Shown: one piece after another, positions 62,170-64,000 of the stretch | Layout of the letters: every line of letters starts with the position of its first letter | Position numbering within the stretch: the stretch's first letter is position 1 | DNA from: Mycolicibacterium porcinum | GTDB taxonomy: Bacteria; Actinomycetota; Actinomycetes; Mycobacteriales; Mycobacteriaceae | Length of the DNA stretch: 64,000 bases | Reading direction: 5' to 3' | Assembly (NCBI GenBank): GCA_002086835.1 | Contig: MVIG01000021.1 | Span: 1-64,000, forward strand | Made by a program: the position numbers and the translations under genes | Notes under the pieces: generated by a model | Told to the model about the DNA's origin: nothing | Seen by the model: only the letters and a program-made list of their open reading frames with translations | Databases searched by the model: none

Positions 62170-64000
62170 GTGACCGCGGGCCAGGCCGCATCAGCCCCGT
62201 TGTCGGAGCTGATGTCGACGCTGCGTACGCAATGTGAGGGTCTGTCGTCGGCGGAGGCATCCGCACGCCTGTCCCAGCACGGGCCCAACGTCATCCGCAC
62301 GCATCGTGTCAGTGCCTGGGCAGTGCTCAAACGGCAACTGAACAATGCTGTGCTGATCCTGCTGGCCGTGACCGCCGTGGCCTCGGCCTTTCTCGGCGAC
62401 GCCACGCAGTCGGTCATCATCGGAATCATCCTGGCGATCAGCATTGGGCTGGGGTTCGTCAATGAGTACCGGGCAGAACGGGCCACCGAAGCCTTGCATT
62501 CGCGGGTGCAGCACACCGCGGTCGCGCGCCGTGACGGCAAGGCCGTCAAGGTTGGTGTGACCGAGCTGGTGCCCGGCGACGTCATCCAACTCGCGCTGGG
62601 CGAGGCGGTACCCGCTGACGTACGGCTGTTCGACGTCAACGGTCTCGAGTGCAACGAAGGCATACTGACCGGTGAGTCGATGACCGCGGAGAAGTCGGCC
62701 GATGTGGTGGCAATGGACACCGCACTGGCCGATGCGACCGACCTTGCCTTCATGGGCACCATCGTGAGCGCGGGCACCGGAATCGGTGTCGTGTACGCGA
62801 CCGGCGCTGACGCCGAGTTCGGCCGGATCGCGGTCGGACTGAGCCGGAGTGCGCCGGAGACCGACTTCCAAGTGGGTCTGCGGAAGTTCTCCTATCTGCT
62901 GCTCTGCGTGGCGTTGACCCTGACCGTGTTCATCCTGCTGGCCAACGTGATGCTGCGCCGGCCGGTCATCGACTCCATACTGTTCGCGCTGGCCATCGCG
63001 GTCGGCATCACTCCGCAGCTGCTGCCGGCCGTGGTCAGCAGCAGCCTCGCGTCTGGGTCGCGGGAACTGGCCAAACGCAAGGTCCTGGTCAAGCGGTTGG
63101 TCAGCATCGAGGATCTGGGTGACATCGATGTCCTGATCACCGACAAGACCGGAACTCTGACCGACGGCCGGATCAGCTTCATCGATGCCGTTGACGCCAC
63201 GGGGGTCCATTCCGAGGATGTCCTGCGTGATGGGTTGCTGGCGACCGATGTGGACCCGGCGACCGGGGGAACCAGCGGCAACGAGATGGATGCTGCGCTA
63301 TGGCGGGCGGACGGTGTGGACGCCGGGGCGTTGACCGCGGGCGTCCGCCAGATCGCGGTTCTGCCGTTCGATCACACGCGACGGTCCACCACGACGCTTG
63401 TCGACGACCCTGGGAGCGACCAGCGGACGCTGATCACCAAGGGGGCACCCGAGCAGGTGCTGGCGAGGTGCGCCCAGGTGCCGGAATCGGCTCACGACAC
63501 GCTCGATCGGCTGTTCGCCGAAGGCCGGCGGGTCGTCGCGGTCGCGGTCAAGTCCGCGTCCGGACTCGAGGCCTTGACCCCATCCGATGAGGCCGACCTC
63601 GGCCTGGCCGGGTTTCTGTCATTTTCCGACAACCCGAAGTCGGCCGCGCGAGAGTCGCTGGCCAAATTGGCCGAACTGGAAATCGACGTGAAAGTTGCCA
63701 CCGGAGACAATCCGCGGGTGGCCGAAAAAGTCTGTACCGAACTCGGTTTGGCGTCGAAAGGCACGATCACCGGTGTCGAGATGGACAAACTCGACGACCA
63801 CGAATTCGATCGGATGGTCACCCAAACGACCATTTTCGCCCGGGTCAGCCCCGAGCAGAAGGCGCGGGTGATCGCTTCGGCACGCAAGCAGGGCCGTTCG
63901 GTCGGTTTCCTCGGCGACGGTGTGAACGACGCGCTGGCCCTACACGCGGCCGATGTCGGCATCTCGGTGGACTCGGCGACCGACGTCGCCAAAGACGCCG
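62170..64000 (+). CDS. MgtA-type magnesium P-type ATPase, 3' end outside window
   Basis: This is the first 610 codons of a P-type ATPase, cut by the window end. It has an N-terminal cation-ATPase domain (LSSAEASARLSQHGPNVI), the actuator motif LTGESMTAEKSAD, the M4 segment ITPQLLPAVVSSSLA, phosphorylation site DKTGTLTDG (Asp about 325), ATP-binding KGAPEQ, and the hinge GDGVNDALALHAADVGISVD. The M4 motif TPQLLP resembles MgtA (TPEMLP) rather than calcium pumps. GTG 62170 is taken as start; GTG 62140 is in frame. It would import magnesium. Confidence 0.88.
   Translation, partial: MTAGQAASAPLSELMSTLRTQCEGLSSAEASARLSQHGPNVIRTHRVSAWAVLKRQLNNAVLILLAVTAVASAFLGDATQSVIIGIILAISIGLGFVNEYRAERATEALHSRVQHTAVARRDGKAVKVGVTELVPGDVIQLALGEAVPADVRLFDVNGLECNEGILTGESMTAEKSADVVAMDTALADATDLAFMGTIVSAGTGIGVVYATGADAEFGRIAVGLSRSAPETDFQVGLRKFSYLLLCVALTLTVFILLANVMLRRPVIDSILFALAIAVGITPQLLPAVVSSSLASGSRELAKRKVLVKRLVSIEDLGDIDVLITDKTGTLTDGRISFIDAVDATGVHSEDVLRDGLLATDVDPATGGTSGNEMDAALWRADGVDAGALTAGVRQIAVLPFDHTRRSTTTLVDDPGSDQRTLITKGAPEQVLARCAQVPESAHDTLDRLFAEGRRVVAVAVKSASGLEALTPSDEADLGLAGFLSFSDNPKSAARESLAKLAELEIDVKVATGDNPRVAEKVCTELGLASKGTITGVEMDKLDDHEFDRMVTQTTIFARVSPEQKARVIASARKQGRSVGFLGDGVNDALALHAADVGISVDSATDVAKDA

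Noticed and set aside
1-64000. Mobile elements, CRISPR arrays or rRNA genes
   Set aside because: No transposase or integrase families, no regularly spaced repeats and no rRNA sequence were recognised in the window.

Overview
This window is high-GC actinobacterial chromosome, almost certainly from a fast-growing environmental mycobacterium (Mycolicibacterium type). The evidence is the cydA-cydB-cydD-cydC cluster, a homologue of the Rv1624c membrane protein, an Rv1625c-type membrane adenylate cyclase, the ANTAR regulator PdtaR, a short tRNA-Leu gene between the cyclase side and pdtaR, and a 161-aa Dps that closely resembles Mycobacterium smegmatis Dps2. Genes are densely packed with many 4-bp stop/start overlaps and frequent GTG starts. 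No insertion sequence, phage, CRISPR or rRNA was seen. These assignments rest on remembered families and motifs, not on database searches.

Layout. (1) 0.1-6.5 kb, minus strand: cytochrome bd oxidase and its CydDC exporter, then an HdeD-like membrane protein. (2) 6.6-9.3 kb: polar amino-acid ABC importer, followed by a rhodanese, a two-component system (MacS-type kinase plus LuxR-type regulator), a DUF2339 membrane protein and dps2. (3) 14.3-18.4 kb: adenylate cyclase, two mycobacterial surface or membrane proteins, an atypical tRNA-Leu(CAA) and pdtaR. (4) 18.6-23.7 kb: branched-chain amino-acid importer livJHMGF, with a strong hairpin between livJ and livH. (5) 23.7-32.8 kb: small membrane proteins, a gluconate module (gntR/gntK/gntP), a serine beta-lactamase-like lipoprotein, an MBL-fold hydrolase, a thioesterase and an M42 peptidase. 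(6) 32.9-40.7 kb: a six-gene operon of a peptide/nickel-type ABC importer, an FMN monooxygenase and an acyl-CoA-dehydrogenase-like monooxygenase, typical of organosulfur scavenging. (7) 41.2-57.7 kb: an accessory catabolic/transport region with a Rieske oxygenase and an NTF2-fold partner, a divergent TetR regulator, polyamine-type ABC, MFS and NCS1 transporters, a tartrate/isopropylmalate-type dehydrogenase, alpha/beta hydrolases and a second NTF2-fold protein. (8) 57.8-64 kb: a small secreted protein, a coupled DUF2156 / rhomboid-like / TrpB2-like group, and the 5' part of an MgtA-type P-type ATPase cut by the window end.

The most notable signal is a shared tandem operator. Two 5-4-5 palindromes of the form ATACA-N4-TGTAT, with centres 19 bp apart, lie between the TetR gene and the Rieske oxygenase operon. 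A matching pair with the same 19-bp spacing lies about 13.7 kb away, in front of the second NTF2-fold gene. This suggests one regulon spanning both clusters. Other points worth checking are the class-I-shaped tRNA-Leu(CAA), two genes (cydD, potA) whose expected N-termini lie only at CTG codons, a 25-bp palindrome in front of dps2, a GlnR-like site before the amino-acid importer, and a membrane-anchored MerR-like protein.
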